A stretch of DNA of 64,000 nt. Source: CAZSHX01 sp964606895 (GTDB taxonomy: Bacteria; Bacteroidota; Ignavibacteria; Kapaibacteriales; UBA2268). The stretch spans positions 1-64,000 of the forward strand of contig CAZSHX010000017.1 of NCBI GenBank assembly GCA_964606895.1, given 5' to 3'. Both the position numbers and the translations under genes were made by a program. The notes beneath the pieces were generated by a model. It was not told the origin of the DNA. It saw only the letters and a list, made by a program, of their open reading frames with translations, and made no database searches. Position 1 is the stretch's first letter. Each line of letters starts with the position of its first letter. Shown here piece by piece: positions 7,684-16,975 of this stretch.

Positions 7684-9342
7684 ATGTTTAATGGACATCC
7701 CAAAGGTTTATTTGTAGCGTTCTTCTCGAACATGGGAGAACGATTTGGTTTTTACACGATGTATGCAATTTTTGTGCTTTACATTCAGGCTAAGTTCGGT
7801 TTTGACCCCAAAACCACAGGCATTATCTGGAGTGTATTTTTGTTTGGTGTGTATTTTCTGCCTCTTGTCGGCGGTATTGTTGCCGATAGATTTTTAGGCT
7901 ACAGCAAAACTATTACAATAGGAATCATCACTCTGTTTGTTGGCTACGCATTATTGTTTATCCCGGGTATGGGATTTACAATGATTATTGCCGCATTAGC
8001 CACAATCGCAGTAGGTACAGGATTTTTCAAAGGAAATCTTCAGGCTTTGGTCGGCAATATGTACGACGACCCGAAATACGGTAAGATGAGAGATAGTGCA
8101 TTCAGTATTTTTTATATGGGTATTAACATCGGTGCATTCTTTGCACCTCATGCCGCAAACTGGATGAACAGAATGATTTTAGCCAAACACGGATTTACTT
8201 ATAACCAGGAAATACCATCCATTGCTCACAAGTTCTTAAACGGAGATGTTACTGTTGCCGACAAATTGCATCAGTTAGCCTTAACCCAATCGTCAGCGGT
8301 AACAGATTTGACACTGTTTTGCAATAACTATATATCTGCATTAAGCGAATCCTACAATTATGCTTTTGGTATTGCTGCCTTGAGTATGATAGTTTCAATG
8401 TTAATTTTCTTATTCTTCAGATCATATTACAAACATGCCGATGTTACCGCATCTCAGAAAGTCAGACCAACAGATTCGAAAATGGTTATTTCTGAACTAA
8501 CTCCAAAGCAGACAAAAGAAAGAATCTTGGCTTTGATTTTGGTATTCTTTGTAGTTATTTTCTTCTGGATGTCATTCCATCAGAACGGACTATCAATTAC
8601 CTGGTTTGCCCGTGACTTTACTGCAAGCATAGTTAGTGCCGAACTGAATATATTTTTCAATTTATACTCTGTTCTTTCTTTGTCAGCCGCTATCATTGGT
8701 TTGGTTATGATTTTCAATACATCAAAGAAAGCTACAAAAGGAATTGGCGGGATTTTAACATTTGTCGGTATCGCTGTCACTTACCTTTTATATACAGGTT
8801 TTGACCCTACAAACAAAATATTACCTCAGGAATTCCAGCAGTTCAATCCCTTATACATTGTAATATTCACTCCTGTTGTTCTTTCGATATTTGCCGCAAT
8901 GGCAAAAAGAGGGAAAGAGCCATCAGCTCCGAGAAAAATCGGTATAGGTATGCTGATCACTGCCGGTGCGTTTATCCTTCTGGCTATAGCCTCATCAGGA
9001 CTTGAAACTCCAAGTGCATTAAAAGGCGGAGTATCCGGTTTCCCTGTCTCTCCGTTGTGGTTGATTATCATGTATTTTGTATTAACGATTGCAGAACTAT
9101 TTTTAAGTCCAATGGGAATTTCTTTTGTTTCAAAAGTTGCCCCACCGAAATACAAGGGCTTGATGCAGGGCGGCTGGTTTGCGGCAACATCTATAGGAAA
9201 CTTGCTGGTTGGAGTAATGGGAATATTTTGGGAAGTTGTTTCTCTTCAGGTATTTTGGCTGATATTGTCGGCTTCGTGCCTGATGTCAGCGGCTTTTATT
9301 TTCTTTGTTTTAAAGAAACTCGAAAAAGTAACTACGTTTTAG
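7684..9342 (+). CDS. POT/PTR2 family proton-dependent peptide transporter
   Basis: This 552-residue membrane protein should import di- and tripeptides with protons. The start follows AAAAAGGA closely. Early in the first helix is the family signature GERFGFYTMYAIFVLYI; the PTR2 motif region reads FFKGNLQALVGNMYDD and FSIFYMGINIGAFFAP. About 12-14 hydrophobic helices fill the chain, with a longer loop around residues 155-220. The neighbours are a peptidase and, downstream, peptidase T, which fits uptake followed by hydrolysis. A hairpin terminator follows the gene at 9355-9384, suggesting the peptidase-DUF2007-transporter group ends here. Confidence 0.92.
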   Translation: MFNGHPKGLFVAFFSNMGERFGFYTMYAIFVLYIQAKFGFDPKTTGIIWSVFLFGVYFLPLVGGIVADRFLGYSKTITIGIITLFVGYALLFIPGMGFTMIIAALATIAVGTGFFKGNLQALVGNMYDDPKYGKMRDSAFSIFYMGINIGAFFAPHAANWMNRMILAKHGFTYNQEIPSIAHKFLNGDVTVADKLHQLALTQSSAVTDLTLFCNNYISALSESYNYAFGIAALSMIVSMLIFLFFRSYYKHADVTASQKVRPTDSKMVISELTPKQTKERILALILVFFVVIFFWMSFHQNGLSITWFARDFTASIVSAELNIFFNLYSVLSLSAAIIGLVMIFNTSKKATKGIGGILTFVGIAVTYLLYTGFDPTNKILPQEFQQFNPLYIVIFTPVVLSIFAAMAKRGKEPSAPRKIGIGMLITAGAFILLAIASSGLETPSALKGGVSGFPVSPLWLIIMYFVLTIAELFLSPMGISFVSKVAPPKYKGLMQGGWFAATSIGNLLVGVMGIFWEVVSLQVFWLILSASCLMSAAFIFFVLKKLEKVTTF

Positions 9343-9354
9343 TCAAACTTATTT

Positions 9355-9384
9355 AATCGCCGTTATAAATCGGTAACGGCGATT
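9355..9384 (+). terminator. Hairpin terminator after the POT transporter
   Basis: AATCGCCGTTA (9355-9365) pairs perfectly with TAACGGCGATT (9374-9384) around an 8-base loop, followed by TATTTATTAT. The U-tract is interrupted, so termination may be partial. Confidence 0.7.
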
Positions 9385-9424
9385 TATTTATTATAAATTC
9401 AGTATTTTTATTAAAGGTCTCAAA

Positions 9425-10675
9425 ATGAAAGAAACAGTTTTAGAAAAATTATTAAGATATGTTAAAATTGATACTCAATCCAGTGAAGATTCAGAAACAT
9501 ATCCAAGCACGATGAAGCAATTCGATCTTGCAAATTTACTCCTCAAAGAGCTTCACGAATTAGGTATTGCAAATGCCGCTATTGATGAATATTGCTATGT
9601 TATGGCAACTATTCCATCAAATATTCCGCAGAATCATCCTGCTTATGGAAAAGTTCCTGCTGTTGGGTTTGTTGCACACGTTGACACATCACCCGAAGTA
9701 TCGGGCGAAAACGTCAAACCACAGATTATTCAGTATCAGGGCGGTGATATTGTGCTACCGGCAAATACTTCAATTGTTATAAGGGAATCAGAAAATCCCG
9801 GTTTGAAAAAATGTATTGGTCACACAATAGTAACAACCGACGGAACAACACTTCTCGGTTCGGATGATAAATCGGGTGTAGCCGCTATTATGACATTGGC
9901 TCAAACATTGGTTTCAAATCCTGATATTCTGCATGGCGATATTAAAATCGGTTTCACCCCTGACGAAGAAGTCGGTGCAGGCACTAAATTCTTCGATTTG
10001 GAAAAATTCGGTGCTAAATATGCTTATACTGTTGACGGAGATTTGCCCGGTGAACTGAATAAAGAAACATTCAGTGCCCATCAGGCAACAGTTACAGTTA
10101 TCGGCAGAGATATTCATCCCGGTGCGGCTAAGGATATAATGGTTAATTCAATTCGCGTTATGTCGGAAATTATTTCTCTTATGCCCAAGAACATGGCTCC
10201 CGAAACCACTGAAGGTTACGAACCATATCTCCATCCTTATGTTTTCGAAGGAAGTATTGCAAAAACTACTCTCAAAATCTTATTCCGCGATTTCAAAACT
10301 GAAAAGCTTGAAGATTTGAAAAAAATCATGGAGAAGATTATTGTTCAGGTTCAGGAAACATTCCCAAGAGCACAGATTACGATGGAGGTTAAAGAACAAT
10401 ATTTCAATATGCACGACGAACTTGCCAAACATCCGATAGTTCTTGATTGTTTGTGGACAGCGGCTGTTAATTCCGGAGTCGAGCCTTTCTGGCATCCTAT
10501 TCGCGGCGGCACAGACGGTTCAAAATTGACCGAAAAGGGTTTGCCTACTCCGAATATCTATACCGGCGGTCAAAACTTCCACAGCCCTACCGAATGGGTT
10601 TCGGTTGACTTTCTGAACAAAGCAGTTGATACTTTAGTTAACCTTGTTCAGGTTTATGTTGAAAAATTTAAATAA
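9425..10675 (+). CDS. pepT: Peptidase T (tripeptide aminopeptidase)
   Basis: The 416-residue M20B metallopeptidase removes the N-terminal residue of tripeptides in the cytoplasm. Length equals the usual PepT length. Zinc-site residues are in place: His85 and Asp87 in AHVDTSP, the bridging Asp in LLGSDDKSG, catalytic Glu in FTPDEEVGAG, an Asp in YTVDGDLPGEL, and a late His in GGQNFHSPTEW. The dimerisation domain spans roughly 210-320. It sits between two peptide transporters (POT and OPT), so the locus joins uptake with final hydrolysis of small peptides. Confidence 0.95.
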   Translation: MKETVLEKLLRYVKIDTQSSEDSETYPSTMKQFDLANLLLKELHELGIANAAIDEYCYVMATIPSNIPQNHPAYGKVPAVGFVAHVDTSPEVSGENVKPQIIQYQGGDIVLPANTSIVIRESENPGLKKCIGHTIVTTDGTTLLGSDDKSGVAAIMTLAQTLVSNPDILHGDIKIGFTPDEEVGAGTKFFDLEKFGAKYAYTVDGDLPGELNKETFSAHQATVTVIGRDIHPGAAKDIMVNSIRVMSEIISLMPKNMAPETTEGYEPYLHPYVFEGSIAKTTLKILFRDFKTEKLEDLKKIMEKIIVQVQETFPRAQITMEVKEQYFNMHDELAKHPIVLDCLWTAAVNSGVEPFWHPIRGGTDGSKLTEKGLPTPNIYTGGQNFHSPTEWVSVDFLNKAVDTLVNLVQVYVEKFK

Positions 10676-10708
10676 TGATTATAAATTGAAAACAAACAGG
10701 AGATTTTG

Positions 10709-12721
10709 ATGGATCATTCAACAAACGCAACAAACAATTTACCTGAAAATGCGTATCGCGAGCTGAAGCAAGGCGAAATTTACCGACCTGTAATGTCTCC
10801 GGAATATAAATTCCCGGAAGTTACAACTTGGTCGGTTGCCTGGGGTTTGGTTATGGCAATTGTATTTTCAGCCGCCGCCGCCTATTCCGGACTAAAAATC
10901 GGGCAGGTTATGGAAGCGGCTATTCCGATTTCAATTCTTGCAGTTGGAATTTCTACAGCATTTAAAACCCGCAAATCCTTGGGTCAAAATGTGATTATCC
11001 AGTCCATCGGTTCAAGTTCCGGTGTGATTGTAGCCGGTGCAGTTTTCACAATTCCGGCACTTTATATTTTGAAATTGGATGTAAACTTTTTCCAGATTTT
11101 CTTTGCCGCACTTTTGGGCGGTTTCCTTGGAATATTATTCCTGATACCATTTAGAAAATATTTCGTAAAAGATATGCACGGGAAGTTCCCATTCCCCGAA
11201 GCTACTGCTACTACAGAAATCCTTATTACAGGAGAAAAAGGCGGCAAACAAGCCGGAATACTTGTTGTAACAGGTTTAATCGGCGGTCTTTACGACTTTA
11301 TGTTTTCATCGCTTCACTTGTTCAAAGAAACTTTTACCTCAACAGTTTTTTCTGCCGGACAGTGGGCGGCTGTAAAAGGTAAGATGCTCTTCCAGATGAA
11401 TGTAAGTGCAATGATTTTCGGTTTTGGCTACTTAATCGGATTGAGATTTGCAACTATCATCACTGTAGGTTCTTTATTGTCATGGTTCGTATTTGTTCCG
11501 CTTATTAATCAAATAGGCTGGATAACTGCCGTAAACGGAGTTAATCCGTTCGATGCAATGTCTGCTCAGGATATTTTCTCGAAATTTGTAAGACCTATCG
11601 GTATCGGTGCAATTGCAATGGCAGGTATCATCGGTATCCTTAAATCTTCAAAAGTAATAGGAAGTGCTTTTTCGCTTGCCGTTACCGGAATTTTCGGGAA
11701 ATCAAAAGTAAAGCCGGGCGACGACCTCAGAACGCAAAAAGATATTAAAATGACTTTTGTAATCATGTTTATTTTATTGACAATAGTTGCAATTTTTGTT
11801 TTCTTATTGGTTGGTGTTAATATCAGCTTCATGCAGGCTGTTGTAGCATTATTAACCATAGTAATAATTGCTTTCTTATTCACCACGGTTGCCGCCAATG
11901 CAATTGCAATCGTTGGAAGTAATCCTGTGTCCGGTATGACTTTGATGACTTTGATTCTGTCGTCATTCATTCTGGTTCAGGTTGGTCTATCGGGCAGAGA
12001 AGGTATTCTTGCCGCTTTGATTATCGGTGGTATAGTTTGCACTGCCCTATCAATGGCAGGTGGATTTATCACAGATTTGAAAGTTGGTTACTGGCTTGGT
12101 ACAACACCAATTAAACAGGAATCTTGGAAATTTTTAGGCACTTTGGTTTCTGCCGCAACTGTCGGTTTGGTAATTTATATTTTGAGCCAATCCTACGGTT
12201 TCGTAAAAACACCTCTAACACCCGACCCATTGGTTGCCCCGCAGGCTAATGCAATGGCGGCAGTAATTCAGCCTTTGATGTCTCCCGGTGCCACAATCAA
12301 CTGGATGCTTTATTTGGTTGGTGCAGTGATGGCAGTATTGGTTAACTGGCTGGGAATTTCTCCTTTAGCTTTTGCATTAGGTATGTATTTGCCTTTGCCA
12401 TTGAATACTCCTCTGATTGTCGGCGGTTTAGTCAATTGGTTTGTTAACAAGAGTTCTAAGGACGAAAAAATGGCGAATGCCCGAAATCAAAGAGGAACCC
12501 TGATAGCTTCCGGATTTATGGCAGGTGCATCAATCTTTGGAGTTATCGGTGCTTTGCTTCTCTTCTTCAAGATTGGGAATACCAGACTTTCTGACTACAT
12601 TCAGATTGTTACTCCCGCCTGGAGCGAAAGCTGGGGAGCCGAAGTTCTGGCAATTTTCATGTTTTGTGCTTTAGTGGGTTACTTTATTTGGGAATCACTC
12701 AGAGCAAAAATAGAAGATTAA
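10709..12721 (+). CDS. OPT family oligopeptide transporter
   Basis: The 670-residue inner-membrane protein starts at ATG 10709, 6 bases after AGGAG; an in-frame TTG one codon upstream is less likely. Hydrophobic helices run through the whole chain. Family features are SGLKIGQVMEAAIPISI in the first helices, FPEATATTEIL in a loop, and NAIAIVGSNPVSGMTLM around residues 395-411. OPT transporters import oligopeptides or metal-peptide chelates using protons; which applies here cannot be told from sequence. The gene lies 33 bases after pepT and is probably co-transcribed with it, which favours peptides. Confidence 0.9.
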   Translation: MDHSTNATNNLPENAYRELKQGEIYRPVMSPEYKFPEVTTWSVAWGLVMAIVFSAAAAYSGLKIGQVMEAAIPISILAVGISTAFKTRKSLGQNVIIQSIGSSSGVIVAGAVFTIPALYILKLDVNFFQIFFAALLGGFLGILFLIPFRKYFVKDMHGKFPFPEATATTEILITGEKGGKQAGILVVTGLIGGLYDFMFSSLHLFKETFTSTVFSAGQWAAVKGKMLFQMNVSAMIFGFGYLIGLRFATIITVGSLLSWFVFVPLINQIGWITAVNGVNPFDAMSAQDIFSKFVRPIGIGAIAMAGIIGILKSSKVIGSAFSLAVTGIFGKSKVKPGDDLRTQKDIKMTFVIMFILLTIVAIFVFLLVGVNISFMQAVVALLTIVIIAFLFTTVAANAIAIVGSNPVSGMTLMTLILSSFILVQVGLSGREGILAALIIGGIVCTALSMAGGFITDLKVGYWLGTTPIKQESWKFLGTLVSAATVGLVIYILSQSYGFVKTPLTPDPLVAPQANAMAAVIQPLMSPGATINWMLYLVGAVMAVLVNWLGISPLAFALGMYLPLPLNTPLIVGGLVNWFVNKSSKDEKMANARNQRGTLIASGFMAGASIFGVIGALLLFFKIGNTRLSDYIQIVTPAWSESWGAEVLAIFMFCALVGYFIWESLRAKIED

Positions 12722-12740
12722 GTATTGAATTGTAATATTA

Positions 12741-12877
12741 TGTCTGAATCACGGATTAAAGGGATTTTGGAATCTCATTGATGGAAGAAAAGAAAATTCT
12801 CTGAAATCAATGACATTTTTTAATCAAATAAATCTGCGATTCAGGCATCTATACATCTTTAGATTTATATTCAGACA
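12741..12877. repeat. TGTCTGAATC interspersed repeat with inverted ends
   Basis: The left end TGTCTGAATCACGGATT (12741-12757) is matched in inverse by AATCTGCGATTCAGGCA (12830-12846), and again by GATTTATATTCAGACA (12862-12877). The element separates the peptide block from the toxin-antitoxin remnant. Confidence 0.6.
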
Positions 12878-12945
12878 TCAGTTTAATACAACTGAATTTT
12901 GAATTTAAGAAATTGACTATAAAAATAATTGAAGCGGCTGAAATT

Positions 12946-13107
12946 ATGATAACTATCGAAAAAGAAAGAGTTATACTTCCAAGAAAGACTTGGGACAGAT
13001 TAAGAAATGATGAATATTTTGAGGAGTTTATTCAAAACATCCTTGATACAGAAACTTTATTGGATGCAATGGATAATAATAACGAATTTATTAATATAAG
13101 AGAATAA
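12946..13107 (+). CDS. Small antitoxin-like protein
   Basis: The 53-residue acidic protein begins MITIEKERVILPRKTW and ends in a stretch rich in Asp, Asn and Glu. The ATG at 12946 is chosen over an upstream TTG; no good ribosome-binding site is visible. Size, charge and a frame beginning just behind it that resembles a RelE/ParE-type toxin suggest a type II antitoxin, but no named antitoxin family is recognised. It may be a relic, since the toxin reading frame has no start codon. Confidence 0.4.
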   Translation: MITIEKERVILPRKTWDRLRNDEYFEEFIQNILDTETLLDAMDNNNEFINIRE

Positions 13108-13108
13108 G

Positions 13109-13204
13109 ACAGACATCGACAAGAAAACTAAATATAAAGTTCTTGTCAATAAGAGAACAAGAGAATTTCTTAATCATTTATACTACAATTTGAAAGAAAT
13201 TTAA
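13109..13204 (+). pseudogene. Truncated RelE/ParE-like toxin remnant
   Basis: A frame of about 30 codons begins right behind the antitoxin-like gene and encodes KTKYKVLVNKRTREFLNHL, the pattern of the first strand and helix of RelE/ParE toxins. It has no start codon and ends after LYYNLKEI. That last part lies in the segment duplicated upstream of the two lipoprotein genes, so the toxin appears to be cut off at the duplication junction near 13173. Confidence 0.35.
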
Positions 13205-13205
13205 A

Positions 13206-13670
13206 ATGTTAAAGATAGTAATACTTTTTTCGACTGCTTTTCTTTTATTTATGGGATGCAGGCAGACGATATATATTAATTGGAGAAGTAATCCGACTTA
13301 CACATATACTAGCATTTCTTGTTCTCATTGGTCTAAATTAACTGAGAGGGATGAAATACTATTGTTTGACAATCATATCTATTCAATAAATTCTGATGTT
13401 AGTATGTTGGCATCACGGAATGCCATACTTATTTCTACAGCAGATTATATCAAACATCAATAAAATCTTGACAGCATAGTTAAAATTGTGGGTATGAATT
13501 CTGATTCACTATCAATTAGTATTTATATTGTTGAGAAGGAAAATAAATTTAAAAATTTTTGGCTTACTAATGAAAATCAGATTAATGCTTATATTAATAT
13601 GTTACAAAACTTATTGGGTAAATATGGGAACGTTCCAATCCCCGAACATTACCAAAGATTCATTAAATGA
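13206..13670 (+). pseudogene. Lipoprotein gene interrupted by a nonsense codon
   Basis: The frame starts with a lipoprotein signal peptide (MLKIVILFSTAFLLFMGC, Cys18 for lipidation) and runs to 13670, but an in-frame TAA stands at 13461-13463. The intact sister gene at 13760-14233 reads CAA-CAA-AAT-CTT-GAT where this copy has CAA-TAA-AAT-CTT-GAC, so a single C-to-T change explains the stop. Both end GKYG.VPIP..Y..IK. If the first 85 codons are still translated, a truncated lipoprotein would result. Function of the family is not recognised. Confidence 0.75.
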
Positions 13671-13759
13671 TTTTTTTTTGATATATTTAACCTGTTTCCA
13701 ATAAAATCTGTCAAATTAATTTATTTATCATCTAAACTACAATTTGAAAGAAATAAAAA

Positions 13760-14233
13760 ATGTTAAAGATAGTAATACTTTTTTCGACTGCTTTTCTTTT
13801 ATTTGTGGGATGCAGGCATGTTGATCGTGATTCTAATATTTATAAAAAGTGTTCGACTGATATTGTGTTTGGTCGGCTTCGTGACTCGAATAATTATGAA
13901 GCTGAACAGGATGATTGTGTATTTTTAATGGATAGTTCTTTATATTCAGAAAAATCTGATTCACATGTATTACTTATAAGAAATTCATTGATTATTTCTC
14001 ATGATGATTATTTAAAACATCAACAAAATCTTGATAGTATTGTAAAAATATCCGGTGAAAAATCAGATTCATTATCAATATTTATTGATATTTGTATTAA
14101 TGGGAAAATATTACCGATTAGTTTACTTAATAATAATCTTCAAATTAGTGAATATGTAAAAATGTTACGCTCTTTATTAGGTAAATATGGACATGTTCCA
14201 ATTCCGAAACGATATAGGGGGATAATTAAATGA
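13760..14233 (+). CDS. Small lipoprotein of unknown function
   Basis: The 157-residue product has a signal peptide and lipobox LLFVGC, so it should be anchored in the envelope. The mature region is polar, with a C-terminal GKYGHVPIPKRYRGIIK. The first 19 codons and about 30 bases upstream are almost identical at the DNA level to the sister gene at 13206, while the middle of the mature protein has diverged strongly. That pattern points to duplication followed by diversification or by conversion of the 5' end. No domain is recognised. Confidence 0.65.
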   Translation: MLKIVILFSTAFLLFVGCRHVDRDSNIYKKCSTDIVFGRLRDSNNYEAEQDDCVFLMDSSLYSEKSDSHVLLIRNSLIISHDDYLKHQQNLDSIVKISGEKSDSLSIFIDICINGKILPISLLNNNLQISEYVKMLRSLLGKYGHVPIPKRYRGIIK

Positions 14234-14285
14234 TTTTTGTTTTGTCTGGTTTTGGGTGGTCGAATAACAAAGATGCAATATAAAT

Positions 14286-14326
14286 AAAAAAAATGCTCGT
14301 ATAATTTAATCAAAATAATACGAGCA
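14286..14326 (-). terminator. Terminator of the OmpA/PD40 operon
   Basis: The perfect 9-bp stem TGCTCGTAT/ATACGAGCA (14294-14302 and 14318-14326) is followed, when read on the minus strand, by a run of eight U. It lies 60 bases beyond the stop of the 14387-16939 gene. Confidence 0.8.
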
Positions 14327-14386
14327 AAAAATAAAATTTCAAAATGAATACTGAAAATCTGCTTGTTATTCTAAAAAACTTGTCTT

Positions 14387-16939
14387 TTAACTTCCAATCT
14401 TAATAATTTCAGCTTTAAATTCAATTTTCTTCACTATGCTTCTAATGAAGTTCTCGACTGAATTGCTGTAATTCATTAGTGTTTGGTTAGCATTTTCCTC
14501 TGTTAGTCTGGAAGATATGATTCGTATTTTTCCATCTTCAAGCTTTTCGGAAAATACTTCGATACTCAATTTTGAAAGAAAGTCCTTAATTGTGTCGAAT
14601 TCTTCCTGTGTGTTAACGATACCGTAGGCAATGACGTAGCAATTAGGTCCGGTACAACCTGTTGCTCCTTCAGGAACATCAGGTTTTTTAGAATCAACAG
14701 GTTTATTCGCAGTCTCGTTTTCATCTGTTTGTGGGGATTTCTCTGTATTTCTGGTTAACCATGCTTCATATTCATCCTCGGGTGTTCCGCAACGAGTAAG
14801 TTTATAAACTTCATTCGCAGTTTTAGGAATCAGTTCGAAATAAATTGAAATCCTTCTGCTCATCGGATGGTTGCATTTTTCGTTTAATGAAGCATCTTTG
14901 CTTAATTCTGAACCTGCAATTTCGAATGAATCATTTTGGCAAGGTCTGTTTCTGTCGTAAATTCCATAGCCTTCATAATCATATTTGATTTGTCCTTTGT
15001 CTGCAAGTTTTCTGAAAGCATCCGAACGTTTCCTCATGGCATTGTCAATAGTTTTATGAGTGTAGTATGCTCTGAGCTTGGAAAGAATAATATTTCCCTG
15101 CTGACCTTCTTCAAAAAGGTTAACCCTTTTGCCTGAAGTATTCAAAGCCGAAGTGCTCCTCATTGACCAGCCCTGCGGGATATGTATATCACCAACAGTT
15201 ATACTTTCGTCAACAGTATATTTACCCGGCATAAGACGACACTCGTCCGTATAGCCGCGAACACTGATTGCAACTATATCATCTCCACCGCATTTGCTTA
15301 AATCATTTGCAATTTTTTCGAGTTTGCTATAAATATTATTTTCGAAAAATTTGTCAATTGAATTTGTTGTTCCGGTACTGAAATAATCATAATCTTTTGG
15401 GTCTATGAATGTAGTATCCAATGTTTTCGCATTTCTTCTTCGGTTCAATTCGGATATATTTTCAGAGGTTGAGGGCCACCAGTAACCTGTCACGAAAAAC
15501 GGTATATGTCCTCCGGCAAGTGTAACCGTTTCCCTTGTTCTCTTGTAAAAATCACAGTCAATCGTATCGCGGATAATAGTATCATTAATAAAAGTCTCAA
15601 ATTCCAATATTTTGGGACTGCAATTCCCATCGTAACAATCTTTGGTTCTTTGGTCGTAAAGAACTTGATATTTCTTTCCTGCTTCAAGTTTTTCTTCAGC
15701 ATCTGAAAAGAAATTCTTAGTAGTACCGCCTACTAATTTTAAAGGATGATTAGGAACAACCTCGTACCCATTCGAAATTATCAGGTGTTTTCCGCCTGAA
15801 GTATCAATAAGCCTTTCTCTGACCGTAACAACAAGTTTAAGGCAGGGGTCGGGCAATCCGCAACCGTAAATGTCAAGTTTTCCATAGCCGCCTTTAACGT
15901 CAGAAGCCCAATAAATAGCTTTCTTATCGGGAGTAATATAAGGAAACATTTCATTCGCAGGAGTATTGATATTCATTTGAGATTCAGGTCCGCACATACT
16001 CTTTCTGCTCAAACTGTTGACGTTAATAGGATCAGTCGGCAGAACAACACCATCACTGGATAAGAATGTTTCGCAGACAAAAATATCGAATTTAGTTGCA
16101 GACAAAGTATCGTTAACTCTGCTCCAATTTGATGAAAAATAGAATTTGCCGTCGGCTCCCCAATGCGGTGACACTTCATCACCTCTGGTATTAATGGAGT
16201 TGAGAGGCTTGGGGTCTCCCCAATTATCACCTTTTCTAATACTATACCATATATTTTTATCTGAAGCATTTGCGAAATCAGGTCTGGGCCTGTTCGAAAC
16301 AAAGAAAAGAGTTTTTCCGTCGGGCGAAACACATGGCTGACTTTCCCAATAAATGCTGTTAACAGTTGTTATCGGCATTGGATTATCATAGCTCGTTGGG
16401 GAAACACCTGTGTTTTTTAACTCCCATAAATCCAAATTATAGCTAACTCCAAAGGATTCACTCGGTTTTAGATTGTCCAGAGAAGATTCAGCGGCTATTA
16501 TCATTTTATCATCGTAAAAAGCAACAGAACCCCTTGTCCATTTTTCAAACTTTTCGTCGCTTGTAGCAAAACGTTCTGCTTTGCTCCAGCCTTGATTTGG
16601 ACATTTATTCCTTGAAGTTTTCGGACGAGTGGAATACATTAGCTCACCAGGGTAGAACGTAAGTTTTTTATTCTTAAATTCTTTTTCCCTTGAAGTTGTA
16701 AACCAAAGCACATCTTCGTTAGCTCCGTAAACCACATAAGGAGCATATTCATTTGTTGAATCCACAGGATTGTTAATTAATGAATCAAGTAAACCGCCAC
16801 CGTTAGGACAGCAGGACAAAACCTTAGGGTCAATTTTAATCGGTGGTTTTTCAACAGTTGTGCAACTTTGAAATATTGTAAATATTGCAAAAGTAGTCAG
16901 TATTACAATTAAGAAATTTCTTTTTTTATTTATTTTCAT
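14387..16939 (-). CDS. OmpA-like lipoprotein with PD40 propeller
   Basis: The 850-residue product starts at ATG 16939 after GGAG. A lipobox (FQSC) makes it a lipoprotein. PD40-type propeller repeats follow: SPDGKTLFFVSNRP, GADGKFYFSSNW and TPDKKAIYWASD. About residues 500-700 hold an OmpA-like peptidoglycan-binding domain (RGYTDECR, LSKLRAYYTHK, YEGYGIYDRNRP, RRISIYFE). The last 80 residues (CYVIAYGIVNTQEEF...) resemble a SPOR domain. Lipid anchor, propeller and OmpA domain in that order recall PorE, a periplasmic T9SS component, but the TPR part of PorE is missing. It is the last gene of a three-gene envelope operon. A structural role tying the outer membrane to the wall is inferred. Confidence 0.8.
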   Translation of the reverse strand: MKINKKRNFLIVILTTFAIFTIFQSCTTVEKPPIKIDPKVLSCCPNGGGLLDSLINNPVDSTNEYAPYVVYGANEDVLWFTTSREKEFKNKKLTFYPGELMYSTRPKTSRNKCPNQGWSKAERFATSDEKFEKWTRGSVAFYDDKMIIAAESSLDNLKPSESFGVSYNLDLWELKNTGVSPTSYDNPMPITTVNSIYWESQPCVSPDGKTLFFVSNRPRPDFANASDKNIWYSIRKGDNWGDPKPLNSINTRGDEVSPHWGADGKFYFSSNWSRVNDTLSATKFDIFVCETFLSSDGVVLPTDPINVNSLSRKSMCGPESQMNINTPANEMFPYITPDKKAIYWASDVKGGYGKLDIYGCGLPDPCLKLVVTVRERLIDTSGGKHLIISNGYEVVPNHPLKLVGGTTKNFFSDAEEKLEAGKKYQVLYDQRTKDCYDGNCSPKILEFETFINDTIIRDTIDCDFYKRTRETVTLAGGHIPFFVTGYWWPSTSENISELNRRRNAKTLDTTFIDPKDYDYFSTGTTNSIDKFFENNIYSKLEKIANDLSKCGGDDIVAISVRGYTDECRLMPGKYTVDESITVGDIHIPQGWSMRSTSALNTSGKRVNLFEEGQQGNIILSKLRAYYTHKTIDNAMRKRSDAFRKLADKGQIKYDYEGYGIYDRNRPCQNDSFEIAGSELSKDASLNEKCNHPMSRRISIYFELIPKTANEVYKLTRCGTPEDEYEAWLTRNTEKSPQTDENETANKPVDSKKPDVPEGATGCTGPNCYVIAYGIVNTQEEFDTIKDFLSKLSIEVFSEKLEDGKIRIISSRLTEENANQTLMNYSNSVENFIRSIVKKIEFKAEIIKIGS

Positions 16940-16975
16940 AATGTTAAGCTCCAAAATTATTAATGTCCCTTTGGA

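Noticed and set aside
13461..13463. Stop-codon readthrough or recoding at TAA
   Set aside because: The sister gene has CAA there, so one point mutation explains it; no recoding signal is visible.
14387..16939. Outright naming as PorE
   Set aside because: The TPR part is missing and no PorK/L/M/N/P genes are near; only the general layout agrees.
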